From Lonsdalea britannica (lineage in GTDB: Bacteria; Pseudomonadota; Gammaproteobacteria; Enterobacterales; Enterobacteriaceae): a stretch of 7,111 nt of DNA. Location: positions 1 through 7,111 of the forward strand of contig NZ_CAMKXG010000183.1 in the NCBI RefSeq assembly GCF_946477055.1. The letters are read 5' to 3'. The position numbers were made by a program, and so were the translations under genes. A model generated the notes under the pieces. It worked only from the letters and a program-made list of their open reading frames with translations. It made no database searches and had not been told where the DNA came from. Every line of letters starts with the position of its first letter. Position 1 is the stretch's first letter. This document shows, piece after piece, positions 1 to 5,788 of this stretch.

Positions 1-47
1 GAGATTCGCCTTAGTCTCGTGGGCTCGGAGATGTGTATAAGAGACAG
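1..47 (+). other. Illumina Nextera i7/read-2 adapter (not genomic)
   Basis: Bases 14-47 read as the Nextera transposase read-2 adapter, ending in the 19-base Tn5 mosaic end AGATGTGTATAAGAGACAG (29-47). Bases 6-13 (TCGCCTTA) are the primer-strand form of the i7 index N701, and the preceding GAGAT is the end of the P7 primer. The first genomic base is therefore about 48. Translation through it gives the peptide MGSEMCIRDS, a recognised adapter artefact that would be wrongly fused to the N-terminus of FepB if the longest open frame were taken. Confidence 0.98.
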
Positions 48-110
48 TTTCAATGGTTTGATATCGATGACGACGCACCGGATCAGCGCAGCGCTCGCGT
101 CATGCGTTAA
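48..110 (+). CDS. Possible 3' end of an unidentified gene (partial)
   Basis: From the first genomic base one + strand frame reads 20 codons (starting FQWFDIDDDA, ending RSARVMR) to a TAA at 108-110, and a GC-rich hairpin follows five bases later. A stop followed at once by a hairpin suggests the end of a gene reading toward fepB, but 20 open codons can occur by chance. I do not recognise the peptide. In E. coli the neighbour here is entC, divergent from fepB; no minus-strand start of an entC-like gene is visible between 48 and 231. If real, this tail means the local gene order differs from E. coli. Confidence 0.3.
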   Translation, partial: FQWFDIDDDAPDQRSARVMR

Positions 111-114
111 TCGC

Positions 115-142
115 TCTCCGGCGAGGCAGGCGTCGCCGGGGA
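115..142 (+). terminator. GC-rich stem-loop upstream of fepB, possible terminator
   Basis: TCTCCGGCGA (115-124) pairs with TCGCCGGGGA (133-142), giving a 10-bp stem with one G-T wobble and an 8-base loop. It is followed by only three T residues (143-145), so a classical intrinsic terminator is not certain. Its place just after the TAA at 108-110 fits the end of an upstream transcript. It could instead be a structured part of the fepB leader. Confidence 0.35.
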
Positions 143-149
143 TTTCAAG

Positions 150-221
150 TTGTGCGTCACCGTGGTTATCGTTTACTCTCCTTCCCGAATCCGAGCACTA
201 CCTTGTCCGTATCAGGAGGAG
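150..221 (+). promoter_or_regulatory. fepB leader: weak promoter-like elements and Shine-Dalgarno
   Basis: AGGAGGAG at 214-221 is a strong ribosome binding site 10 bases before the ATG at 232, and it decides the fepB start. Upstream, TTGTGC (150-155) and TTTACT (172-177) sit 16 bases apart and are a weak sigma-70-like pair. I could not find a convincing Fur box between 48 and 231, which is unexpected for a fepB gene. The Shine-Dalgarno is clear; the promoter is tentative. Confidence 0.3.
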
Positions 222-231
222 TCTGACGGCT

Positions 232-1251
232 ATGCAAGGCTACGCCTATTCCCAATTTACCCGGCTGTGCGCGCTAATGTTCAGCGCCCTGCTCACCCTC
301 ATCAGCGGCTGCGATAATCAGAACAGCGCCATTCCCAATACATCCTCTTCCACTGCCGCACACGACGGCTGGCCGCGAACGGTGCAAACGCTAAAAGGCC
401 CGCTGACGCTGCAACATCCGCCGCAACGCATCGTGTCCACCAGCGTGACCATTACCGGTACGCTGCTGGCGATTGATGCGCAGGTGATCGGTTCCGGCGC
501 CACCAGCCGCAACTCGACGGTGTCCGACGATCAGGGCTTTTTTATCCAGTGGGGGAAAGAAGCCAGAGCGCGCAACATCAAGCCGCTATACATCACCGAG
601 CCTAACGCGGAAGCCATCGCCGCCGCGTCGCCGGACCTGATCATCATTGCCGCCACCGGCGGCGACTCCGCGCTGAAACTCTACGACCAGCTCTCCGCCA
701 TTGCCCCTACGCTGGTGATCGACTACGGCGATAAGAGCTGGCAGCAGTTGGCCGAACAGCTGGGCGTGGCGACGGGCCGCGAAAAAGAGGCCCACGACGT
801 CGTCGACCGCTTCGAACAACGCGTTCAGGCGATCAAACAGGCGATTACGCTGCCGCCGCAGCCGGTGTCAGCGTTGGTGTATTACGAAGATGGACGAGGG
901 GTCAATATCTGGACCCGCGCTTCCGCGCAAGGCCAGCTCCTGTTGGAGTTAGGCTTTCAGCTAGCCGATCTGCCGCCCAACCTGCCGACCGAAACCAGTC
1001 AGGGCAAACGCCGCGACATCGTGCAGATCTCGGGAGAGAACATGGCCGACAGCCTGAATGGGAAATCTTTGCTGCTGTTCTCCGCGGATGAAAAGACGGT
1101 CGGCAACCTGATGAATAATCCGTTCCTGCGCCATATCGAACCCGTTGAGCAACAGCACGTGTGGGCGATGGGACCGGATACGTTCCGGCTCGATTATTAC
1201 AGCGCCAATAATATGCTAAACAATATCGAGCATTTCTTCCGTCAGCCGTGA
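232..1251 (+). CDS. fepB: Ferric catecholate-siderophore binding protein FepB, predicted lipoprotein
   Basis: This is the periplasmic substrate-binding component (class III, helical-backbone fold) of the ferric-enterobactin-type ABC importer; it hands the ferric siderophore to FepD/FepG. It is 339 residues from the ATG at 232, chosen because AGGAGGAG precedes it and because the longer open frame runs into adapter. Blocks shared with E. coli FepB include PQRIVSTSVT (64-73), ATGGDSAL (141-148), YDQLSAIAPTL (151-161), SQGKR (256-260) and TFRLDYYSA (317-325) near the C-terminus. The N-terminus differs: a hydrophobic segment (about 12-26) ends in a lipobox I-S-G-C with Cys27 as the predicted acylated residue, followed by Asp28 and a Ser/Asn/Thr-rich tether to about residue 46. 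Asp at +2 is the classic inner-membrane retention signal, so this protein is probably anchored beside its permease, whereas E. coli FepB is soluble. It converges on entS with a 61-bp gap. Family assignment is secure; lipidation is inferred. Confidence 0.95.
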   Translation: MQGYAYSQFTRLCALMFSALLTLISGCDNQNSAIPNTSSSTAAHDGWPRTVQTLKGPLTLQHPPQRIVSTSVTITGTLLAIDAQVIGSGATSRNSTVSDDQGFFIQWGKEARARNIKPLYITEPNAEAIAAASPDLIIIAATGGDSALKLYDQLSAIAPTLVIDYGDKSWQQLAEQLGVATGREKEAHDVVDRFEQRVQAIKQAITLPPQPVSALVYYEDGRGVNIWTRASAQGQLLLELGFQLADLPPNLPTETSQGKRRDIVQISGENMADSLNGKSLLLFSADEKTVGNLMNNPFLRHIEPVEQQHVWAMGPDTFRLDYYSANNMLNNIEHFFRQP

Positions 1252-1268
1252 TGCTGAGTGACCTCGAT

Positions 1269-1290
1269 TCGGCCGCGTCCCTGCGGCCGG
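1269..1290. terminator. Inverted repeat between convergent fepB and entS
   Basis: CGGCCGC (1270-1276) and GCGGCCG (1283-1289) form a perfect 7-bp stem with a 6-base loop, extendable by a T-G pair (1269/1290). It lies in the 61-bp gap between two convergent stop codons, the usual position of a shared bidirectional terminator. Neither side has a clear T tract, so intrinsic termination is plausible but unproven. Confidence 0.4.
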
Positions 1291-1312
1291 TCGCCAGGTT
1301 GGTGGTTGGCGT

Positions 1313-2608
1313 TTACGCGTGGCGCGAGGGGGAAGGTTCCGCTTCGTTCGCTTCATCGTCAGCCGGTTCTCCCTCATCGACCTGCCCGAACGTACACCGG
1401 CGCAAAGGCCGAACCAGCAACATCAGCGCCAGTCCTAATATCGCCGCCGCGCCGCCGAAAGACAGAATACTCAGCGCGGGCGTCATGAGCCGGGTCATCG
1501 CCCCTAAGCCGAGCGCGCCGAGCGAATCGCCGGTGACGTCCTGCGCCGACCCCAAACTATTCACGCGCCCCAGCAGCCTGTCCGGCGTATGCGTCTGGAT
1601 CAGCGTAAATTGCAGCAGAGACGCGATCGCGTTGAGATAGCCGTAACAGACCAACGCCGCCAGCGCCACGGCGAAATAGCCCGCCACGCCCAGTAGCGCT
1701 ACCGACAGAAATGCCCCGGTCGTACAGACCAGCAGCACCATCCCCGGCCGTCGTACGCCGGAAACCCAACCGCTGGTAAACGCACCCAGCATTGCCCCGA
1801 GCGGCACCGCGGAGTACATCAGGCCAATGGCGGAGGGACCGGCGTGATAGACATCGTTCGCCAGCGCCGGAAACAGCACCCGCATCGCGCCAATCATGCT
1901 GACCAGCAGACCGAGCACCACGACCCAGCCGACGACCGGATGCGAACAGACGAATTTCACTCCGCCCGCCAGCGAACGCAACGGATGCTCCGGCTCGCTG
2001 GCCTCCGGCTGAAGAGACGGCAGCCGCATCAGCGGGATCAAGGTGCCTAACGTACCGATTGCCGCCACGGCGAAGCTCCAGCCGACGCCGCCCGCCACGA
2101 TAATGACCCCGCCCAGCGCGGGCGAGAGGATCGCGCCCAGTCGCACCGTCAACATACTCAGCGCCCCGGCGGCCGGGAGATTCTCGCGCCCCACCAGCAG
2201 CGGGATCACCGCCATTAGCGCCGTCATGCCTAACGCGCCGAAGAATCCGTCCCACGCGGCCAGCACATACAGCGCCGCCAGCGACGGTGAACTGGAAAAA
2301 GCATTGAGGCTGAGCGCGACAAAACCCAGCCCGCAGGTGCCGCGCGCGAACAGGATGAGTTTGCGCCGGTCGAAACGGTCCGCCAGCACGCCGCCGCACA
2401 TCAGACCGATGAACATCCCCACGCCGTCGAGCGCCACCGCCACCCCGACTTGCAGGGTGGAGCCGGTCATCGACTGGATTTGAATGGGTACGCCCACCGC
2501 CAGCATGCCCAGCGAGAAGACGGACAGCATTCTGGCGACAAAAATCGCGCGAAAATGGGCGTTGTTTTTCAGCAAACTGAAGTCAAGCAAGATGGAGGTT
2601 TTAGCCAT
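1313..2608 (-). CDS. entS: Enterobactin-type siderophore exporter EntS (MFS)
   Basis: This is a 431-residue major facilitator superfamily protein that should export the newly made catecholate siderophore from cytoplasm to periplasm by proton antiport. The sequence aligns by eye with E. coli EntS almost throughout: SLLKNNAHFRAIF near residues 11-23, the MFS motif A GGVLADRFDRRK (72-83), ARGTCGLGF (88-96), WDGFF, VGRENL, AGALSMLTVRLG, and in the second half SLLQFTLIQTHTPDRLLGR and DVTGDSLGA. About twelve hydrophobic segments are visible. The protein is longer than the 416 residues of E. coli EntS, mostly from an acidic, probably cytoplasmic tail after the last membrane helix (Glu/Asp-rich, ending PSPSRHA). 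The ATG at 2606-2608 is favoured by the E. coli-like N-terminus, although its ribosome binding site is weak (GGAA). It is divergent from fepD and convergent with fepB, as in E. coli, and should be Fur-repressed through the shared upstream region. Confidence 0.95.
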   Translation of the reverse strand: MAKTSILLDFSLLKNNAHFRAIFVARMLSVFSLGMLAVGVPIQIQSMTGSTLQVGVAVALDGVGMFIGLMCGGVLADRFDRRKLILFARGTCGLGFVALSLNAFSSSPSLAALYVLAAWDGFFGALGMTALMAVIPLLVGRENLPAAGALSMLTVRLGAILSPALGGVIIVAGGVGWSFAVAAIGTLGTLIPLMRLPSLQPEASEPEHPLRSLAGGVKFVCSHPVVGWVVVLGLLVSMIGAMRVLFPALANDVYHAGPSAIGLMYSAVPLGAMLGAFTSGWVSGVRRPGMVLLVCTTGAFLSVALLGVAGYFAVALAALVCYGYLNAIASLLQFTLIQTHTPDRLLGRVNSLGSAQDVTGDSLGALGLGAMTRLMTPALSILSFGGAAAILGLALMLLVRPLRRCTFGQVDEGEPADDEANEAEPSPSRHA

Positions 2609-2638
2609 AATATTCCGTGAAAATAAAGGTGATACCGC

Positions 2639-2660
2639 CCGTTCAGCGGGGGCTGAACGG
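2639..2660. repeat. Perfect 9-bp inverted repeat in the entS leader
   Basis: CCGTTCAGC (2639-2647) and GCTGAACGG (2652-2660) are exact reverse complements separated by GGGG. The element ends 30 bases upstream of the entS ATG, and lies inside its 5' untranslated region if the proposed promoter at 2708-2737 is right. As RNA it would be a tight hairpin with a 4-base loop; as DNA it could be a dimer binding site. There is no T tract on the entS side, so a simple terminator is unlikely. I do not recognise it as a known operator. Confidence 0.6.
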
Positions 2661-2707
2661 CGTCAACACGCGGTCTACGTCAATGTATTTGCTCACCGAG
2701 GCATGCT

Positions 2708-2737
2708 AACATAGCCGCGCGATAACATTAATGATAA
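2708..2737 (-). promoter_or_regulatory. Candidate sigma-70 promoter of entS
   Basis: On the minus strand TTATCA (from 2737 to 2732) resembles a -35 box and TATGTT (from 2713 to 2708) a -10 box, each matching 4 of 6 consensus bases with an 18-base spacer. The -35 lies inside the Fur box, so Fur binding would block it. Transcription would begin near 2700 and give a leader of roughly 90 bases containing the 2639-2660 hairpin. The matching fepD promoter on the other strand could not be assigned with confidence. Confidence 0.35.
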
Positions 2738-2745
2738 TCATACTC
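2727..2745. promoter_or_regulatory. Fur box in the divergent entS-fepD control region
   Basis: ATTAATGATAATCATACTC matches the 19-bp Fur consensus (GATAATGATAATCATTATC) at 15 positions, including an unbroken central run of 13. The hexamer GATAAC just upstream (2721-2726) extends the array of GATAAT-like units on that side. It sits 27 bases before the fepD start, between the two divergent genes, where E. coli also has a Fur-controlled bidirectional promoter. Iron-loaded Fur bound here should repress both entS and fepDGC. Confidence 0.85.
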
Positions 2746-2758
2746 ATCTTCACATATT

Positions 2759-2774
2759 AAGGAGCTGTTCGTTG
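2759..2774 (+). promoter_or_regulatory. fepD ribosome binding site pointing to a TTG start
   Basis: AAGGAG (2759-2764) lies 7 bases before TTG at 2772 and 13 bases before ATG at 2778, both in frame. The spacing favours TTG as the initiator, giving a protein that begins M-A-M-S. The ATG remains possible; it would shorten the protein by two residues. Confidence 0.6.
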
Positions 2775-3821
2775 GCGATGTCACTTCCTTCGCATCAGGC
2801 GCCAGTCGCCGCCAATCAGCCGCCCACCCGCTATTCTCAAACTGTTCGGCGTCGCGCCGGTCTGCTTTTCTTCCTGCTGCTGTTGGCGCTCGTCGCCGTC
2901 GCCAGCCTGACTATCGGGGCTAAATCGATTTCTCCGATGGTGGTCTGGCACAGTCTGACCGGTCAGCTCGATACGGCCGACAGCACGATCATTCTTAATG
3001 CGCGCCTGCCGCGCACGCTGGCGGGCCTCATTGTCGGCCTCGCGCTGGGCGGCGCGGGCGCAGTGATTCAGGCGCTGACGCGCAATCCCTTAGCCGACCC
3101 CGGCATCCTCGGCGTCAATGCAGGCGCCAGCTTCGCCATCGTCATCGGCATCACCTGCTTCGGCATTAACAGCATGACGGCCTGGCTGGGATTCGCCTGG
3201 ATAGGCGTACTCGTCACCAGTCTGGCGGTCTGGCTGATCGGTACGCTGAGCGGCGGGCGCATCAACCCGATTCGGCTGACGCTGGCGGGCGTGGCGCTCA
3301 GCGCTGTCCTGACAGGTTTGTCCTCGTCCATCTCGCTGCTCGATCCGCAGGCCTTCGATCAAATGCGTATCTGGGAAGCCGGTTCGCTGGATATCCGTTC
3401 GCTGCGTAACGTCGGCATCGTCACGCCGACCATCCTGCTGGGGGCCGTGCTGGCGCTGTTCGCCGCCCGTTCGTTGAACGCGCTGAGCATGGGCGAAGAT
3501 ATTGCGATGGCGCTGGGCACCCGCGTCATGCTGATTCGCGTCATCGCCGTGCTGGCGATCATGCTGTTGTGCGGTTCCGCCACCGCGCTGGCGGGCCCGA
3601 TTGGCTTCGTCGGCCTGATGATCCCGCATGTCGCCCGCTGGTGGGCGGGACCGGATCAGCGCTGGATCATGGTGTACTCGTTTCTGTTCGCCCCCATCCT
3701 GCTGCTCTGCGCCGATATCGCGGGCCGTCTGCTGGCAGCTGGCGAGCTGCGCGTCTCCATCGTGACGGCCTTTGTCGGCGCACCGGTTCTGATCTGGCTG
3801 GTTCGCCAGCGTAAAGCCTGA
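2772..3821 (+). CDS. fepD: Ferric-siderophore ABC importer permease FepD
   Basis: This is one of two inner-membrane permeases (FecCD/BtuC family) that form the channel for the ferric catecholate delivered by FepB. It has 349 residues from the TTG at 2772, against 334 in E. coli FepD; the extra length is a polar N-terminal stretch before the first membrane helix at about 30-48. Conserved family blocks are RLPRTLAG (78-85), TRNPLADPGILGVNAGASFA (103-122), RLTLAGVALSAVL (168-180), WEAGSLDIRS (201-210), and GPIGFVGLMIPHVAR (275-289), the region that contacts the ATPase. Roughly ten hydrophobic segments can be seen. It is the first gene of a fepD-fepG-fepC operon, directly downstream of the Fur box. 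Its TGA (3819-3821) overlaps the ribosome binding site of fepG, indicating tight co-translation. The naming relies on close similarity to FepD and on synteny; the exact ligand could be a related catecholate. Confidence 0.95.
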   Translation: MAMSLPSHQAPVAANQPPTRYSQTVRRRAGLLFFLLLLALVAVASLTIGAKSISPMVVWHSLTGQLDTADSTIILNARLPRTLAGLIVGLALGGAGAVIQALTRNPLADPGILGVNAGASFAIVIGITCFGINSMTAWLGFAWIGVLVTSLAVWLIGTLSGGRINPIRLTLAGVALSAVLTGLSSSISLLDPQAFDQMRIWEAGSLDIRSLRNVGIVTPTILLGAVLALFAARSLNALSMGEDIAMALGTRVMLIRVIAVLAIMLLCGSATALAGPIGFVGLMIPHVARWWAGPDQRWIMVYSFLFAPILLLCADIAGRLLAAGELRVSIVTAFVGAPVLIWLVRQRKA

Positions 3822-3831
3822 GGAAATGGTG

Positions 3832-4866
3832 ATGGCAAGTAAGACACTCTCGCTTCGCGCGCCCGGCGGCATCGTCAGCGGCCGCTTCGCCGGACGAACG
3901 CTGTTCGTCAACGGGCTGCTACTGTTGCTAGGCCTGCTGCTGCTCACGGTGGCGATGGGACTGGGCACGCTGAAAATAGCGCCGCTCGACGTATGGCGGG
4001 CGCTGGCCGGTCACGCCGACGGCGGAATTCAGACCGTGGTGACCCAATGGCGAGCGCCGCGGGCCGTGATGGCGCTGCTGCTCGGCGCCAGTCTCGGCCT
4101 CAGCGGCGCGATTTTTCAATCTATTATTCGCAACCCGCTCGGCAGTCCGGATATCGTCGGTTTCAATACCGGCGCGTTCACCGGCGTGTTGCTGGCGGTC
4201 ATGGTGTGGGAAGGCGACTACTACCAGATCGTCAGCGGCGCGGTTCTGGGCGGTATCGCCGCCGCCGCGCTGGTGTATCTGCTGGCCTGGCGCAAAGGGA
4301 TTAACGGCTTCCGGCTGATTATCGTCGGTATCGCCGTCAGCGCCGTGCTGTATGCCTTCAATACCTGGTTGGTGATCACCGGCTCGCTGGAACATGCCAT
4401 TACCGCCACGCTGTGGGGAACCGGCACGCTCAACGGCATGACCTGGACCAAAGCGCAGCCCGCGCTGTGGCTCACGCCGCTGGCGACGCTGGCCGTCTTG
4501 CTGCTGGGCAAACGACTTCAGCTGCTGGAAATGGGCGACGACAGCGCCCGCGCGCTCGGCGTCAACGCGGAGGCCAGCCGCCTGTGGCTGATGCTGTTCG
4601 GCATCGTGCTGACCGCATTGGTTACTGCCACCGCAGGGCCGATCTCCTTTATCGCCCTCGCCGCCCCGCAGATCGCCCGCCGAATGACCCGCGCCAGCGC
4701 CACGCCGTTAGTGTCCTCCGCGTTGGTCGGCGCCACGCTGCTGCTGGCGGCGGATATGATCGCCCAGCACGCCTTCCGCCAGATCCAGCTACCGGTCGGC
4801 GCCGTGACCGTCAGCATCGGCGGCATTTATCTAATCTGGCTGCTGATTCGCGAGTCGCGCCATTGA
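3832..4866 (+). CDS. fepG: Ferric-siderophore ABC importer permease FepG
   Basis: This is the second FecCD-family permease, partner of FepD in a 1:1 heterodimer bound by two FepC subunits. I chose the ATG at 3832 (344 residues) because AGGA (3821-3824) is 7 bases upstream; the in-frame ATG at 3826 leaves only one base of spacing, too little for it. Blocks shared with E. coli FepG are QSIIRNPLGSPDIVGFNTGA (96-115), RLIIVGIAVSAVLYAFNTWL (161-180), LLEMGDDSARALGV (231-244), GPISFIALAAPQIAR (269-283) and LPVGAVTVSIGGIYLIWLL (320-338). In the 269-283 block Gln280 replaces the His present in both E. coli FepG and the FepD here; the effect is unknown. The N-terminal 23 residues are basic and longer than in E. 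coli. The gene follows fepD almost without a gap and is followed by a 67-base spacer before fepC. Confidence 0.95.
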   Translation: MASKTLSLRAPGGIVSGRFAGRTLFVNGLLLLLGLLLLTVAMGLGTLKIAPLDVWRALAGHADGGIQTVVTQWRAPRAVMALLLGASLGLSGAIFQSIIRNPLGSPDIVGFNTGAFTGVLLAVMVWEGDYYQIVSGAVLGGIAAAALVYLLAWRKGINGFRLIIVGIAVSAVLYAFNTWLVITGSLEHAITATLWGTGTLNGMTWTKAQPALWLTPLATLAVLLLGKRLQLLEMGDDSARALGVNAEASRLWLMLFGIVLTALVTATAGPISFIALAAPQIARRMTRASATPLVSSALVGATLLLAADMIAQHAFRQIQLPVGAVTVSIGGIYLIWLLIRESRH

Positions 4867-4933
4867 CTAACGCCCCTCTCCGGCATTCTCCGTGCGGGAG
4901 CGGGCTCACCCCGTTGATGAGAGTAAGTGATTG
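4867..4933 (+). other. Spacer between fepG and fepC
   Basis: This 67-base stretch is unusual in an otherwise tight operon. It is GC-rich and holds only a weak stem, CTCC (4888-4891) with GGAG (4897-4900). A tiny frame, ATG at 4917 to TGA at 4932-4934 (five codons), overlaps the fepC ATG in the string TGATG, which could allow translational coupling, although it has no well-placed ribosome binding site. The fepC site itself is weak (GAGAG at 4919-4923). It vaguely resembles dispersed CCTCTCC/GGGAG intergenic repeats of enterobacteria; I cannot confirm this. Confidence 0.35.
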
Positions 4934-5740
4934 ATGACACCGTTTTTACACGCCGCCCACCTGACGCTGGGCTACGACCATAAAATCATTGCTGAAGATC
5001 TTAACGTGACGATCCCGGCGCATCAGTTCAGCGTTATCGTCGGCCCCAACGCCTGCGGCAAATCGACCCTGCTGCGCGCGCTGTGCCGATTGCTAAAACC
5101 TCTCGCGGGCAACGTCCTGCTGGAGGGAAAAAACATTCACGCCATCCCGACCAAAGCGCTCGCCCGCCAGATCGGACTCCTGCCCCAGCACGCTATCGTA
5201 CCGGATAACATCACCGTGGCCGATCTGGTCGCTCGCGGACGCTATCCGCACCAAAGCCTCCTGCGCCAGTGGAGCGAGGAGGATCAGACGGCGGTCGAAC
5301 AGGCGATGCAGGCCACCAACGTCAGCGAGCTGGCGGATCGCAGCGTGGACGAACTGTCCGGCGGGCAGCGACAGCGCGTCTGGATTGCGATGGTGCTGGC
5401 CCAGCAAACGCCGTTGCTGCTGCTGGATGAACCCACGACCTGGCTCGATATCGCCCATCAAATCGACCTGCTCGATCTGTTTCGCGAACTGAATCAGCAG
5501 CGCGGCCACACCTTGGTCGCCGTCCTGCACGATCTGAATCAGGCCTGCCGCTATGCAGACCATCTCATCGTGATGCAGTCGGGCCGCGTGATGGCGCAGG
5601 GCGCGCCCGCCGAGATCGTCACCGCCGATCTGGTGCGCGACGTCTTCGGTATGACCTGCGTGATTATCGATGACCCGGTGTCCCACATGCCGCTGATCGT
5701 GCCCTGCGGCCGCTATCACCCCGCGCCCGAAGGACTTTGA
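4934..5740 (+). CDS. fepC: Ferric-siderophore ABC importer ATPase FepC
   Basis: This is the cytoplasmic ATP-hydrolysing subunit that drives import through FepD/FepG. The 268 residues carry the full ABC set: Walker A GPNACGKST (37-45), Q-loop Gln85 in LLPQ, signature LSGGQ (141-145), Walker B LLLLD (161-165) with catalytic Glu166, and the switch His199 in AVLHDLN. The block TVADLVARGRYPHQSLL (94-110) is typical of iron-siderophore ATPases of the FepC/FecE/FhuC type. Length is close to E. coli FepC (271). ATG at 4934 was preferred over TTG at 4931 because it gives the family-like N-terminus; the Shine-Dalgarno is poor, so coupling to upstream translation may matter. All catalytic motifs are intact, so it should be active. 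It is the last gene of the operon and its stop codon lies within the inverted repeat that follows. E. coli has fepE between fepC and entF; here there is no room for it. Confidence 0.96.
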   Translation: MTPFLHAAHLTLGYDHKIIAEDLNVTIPAHQFSVIVGPNACGKSTLLRALCRLLKPLAGNVLLEGKNIHAIPTKALARQIGLLPQHAIVPDNITVADLVARGRYPHQSLLRQWSEEDQTAVEQAMQATNVSELADRSVDELSGGQRQRVWIAMVLAQQTPLLLLDEPTTWLDIAHQIDLLDLFRELNQQRGHTLVAVLHDLNQACRYADHLIVMQSGRVMAQGAPAEIVTADLVRDVFGMTCVIIDDPVSHMPLIVPCGRYHPAPEGL

Positions 5741-5770
5741 TCCGCTGACGTCTCGGGCGCCGCGGATCAA
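5737..5770. terminator. Perfect inverted repeat overlapping the fepC stop, likely bidirectional terminator
   Basis: TTGATCCGC (5737-5745) and GCGGATCAA (5762-5770) are exact reverse complements around a 16-base GC-rich loop. The fepC TGA (5738-5740) is inside the left arm. The element occupies most of the 48-bp gap between convergent fepC and entF, so it probably ends both transcripts. There is no T run after either arm, and the loop is long, so the mechanism is uncertain. Confidence 0.5.
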
Positions 5771-5788
5771 CCGCCCCGCCCGTCGGAC

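Noticed and set aside
1557..2399. 280-codon minus-strand frame inside entS
   Set aside because: It overlaps entS in another frame, has Arg/Gly/Ala-rich composition typical of GC-rich shadow frames, and shows no recognisable domain.
3090..3968. 292-codon minus-strand frame opposite fepD and fepG
   Set aside because: It is antisense to two well-conserved permeases, and is full of His, Gln, Asp and Arg with no domain or membrane pattern.
4873..4904. A REP/ERIC-type palindrome in the fepG-fepC spacer
   Set aside because: The CCTCTCC and GGGAG parts are suggestive, but pairing is poor and no second copy exists in the window to confirm a repeat family.
4413..4934. 173-codon + strand frame overlapping fepG
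   Set aside because: It is an out-of-frame reading of fepG, Arg- and Gly-rich, with no independent start signal.
5093..5770. 225-codon minus-strand frame opposite fepC
   Set aside because: It is antisense to an intact ABC ATPase, low in conserved motifs, and runs into the convergent junction.
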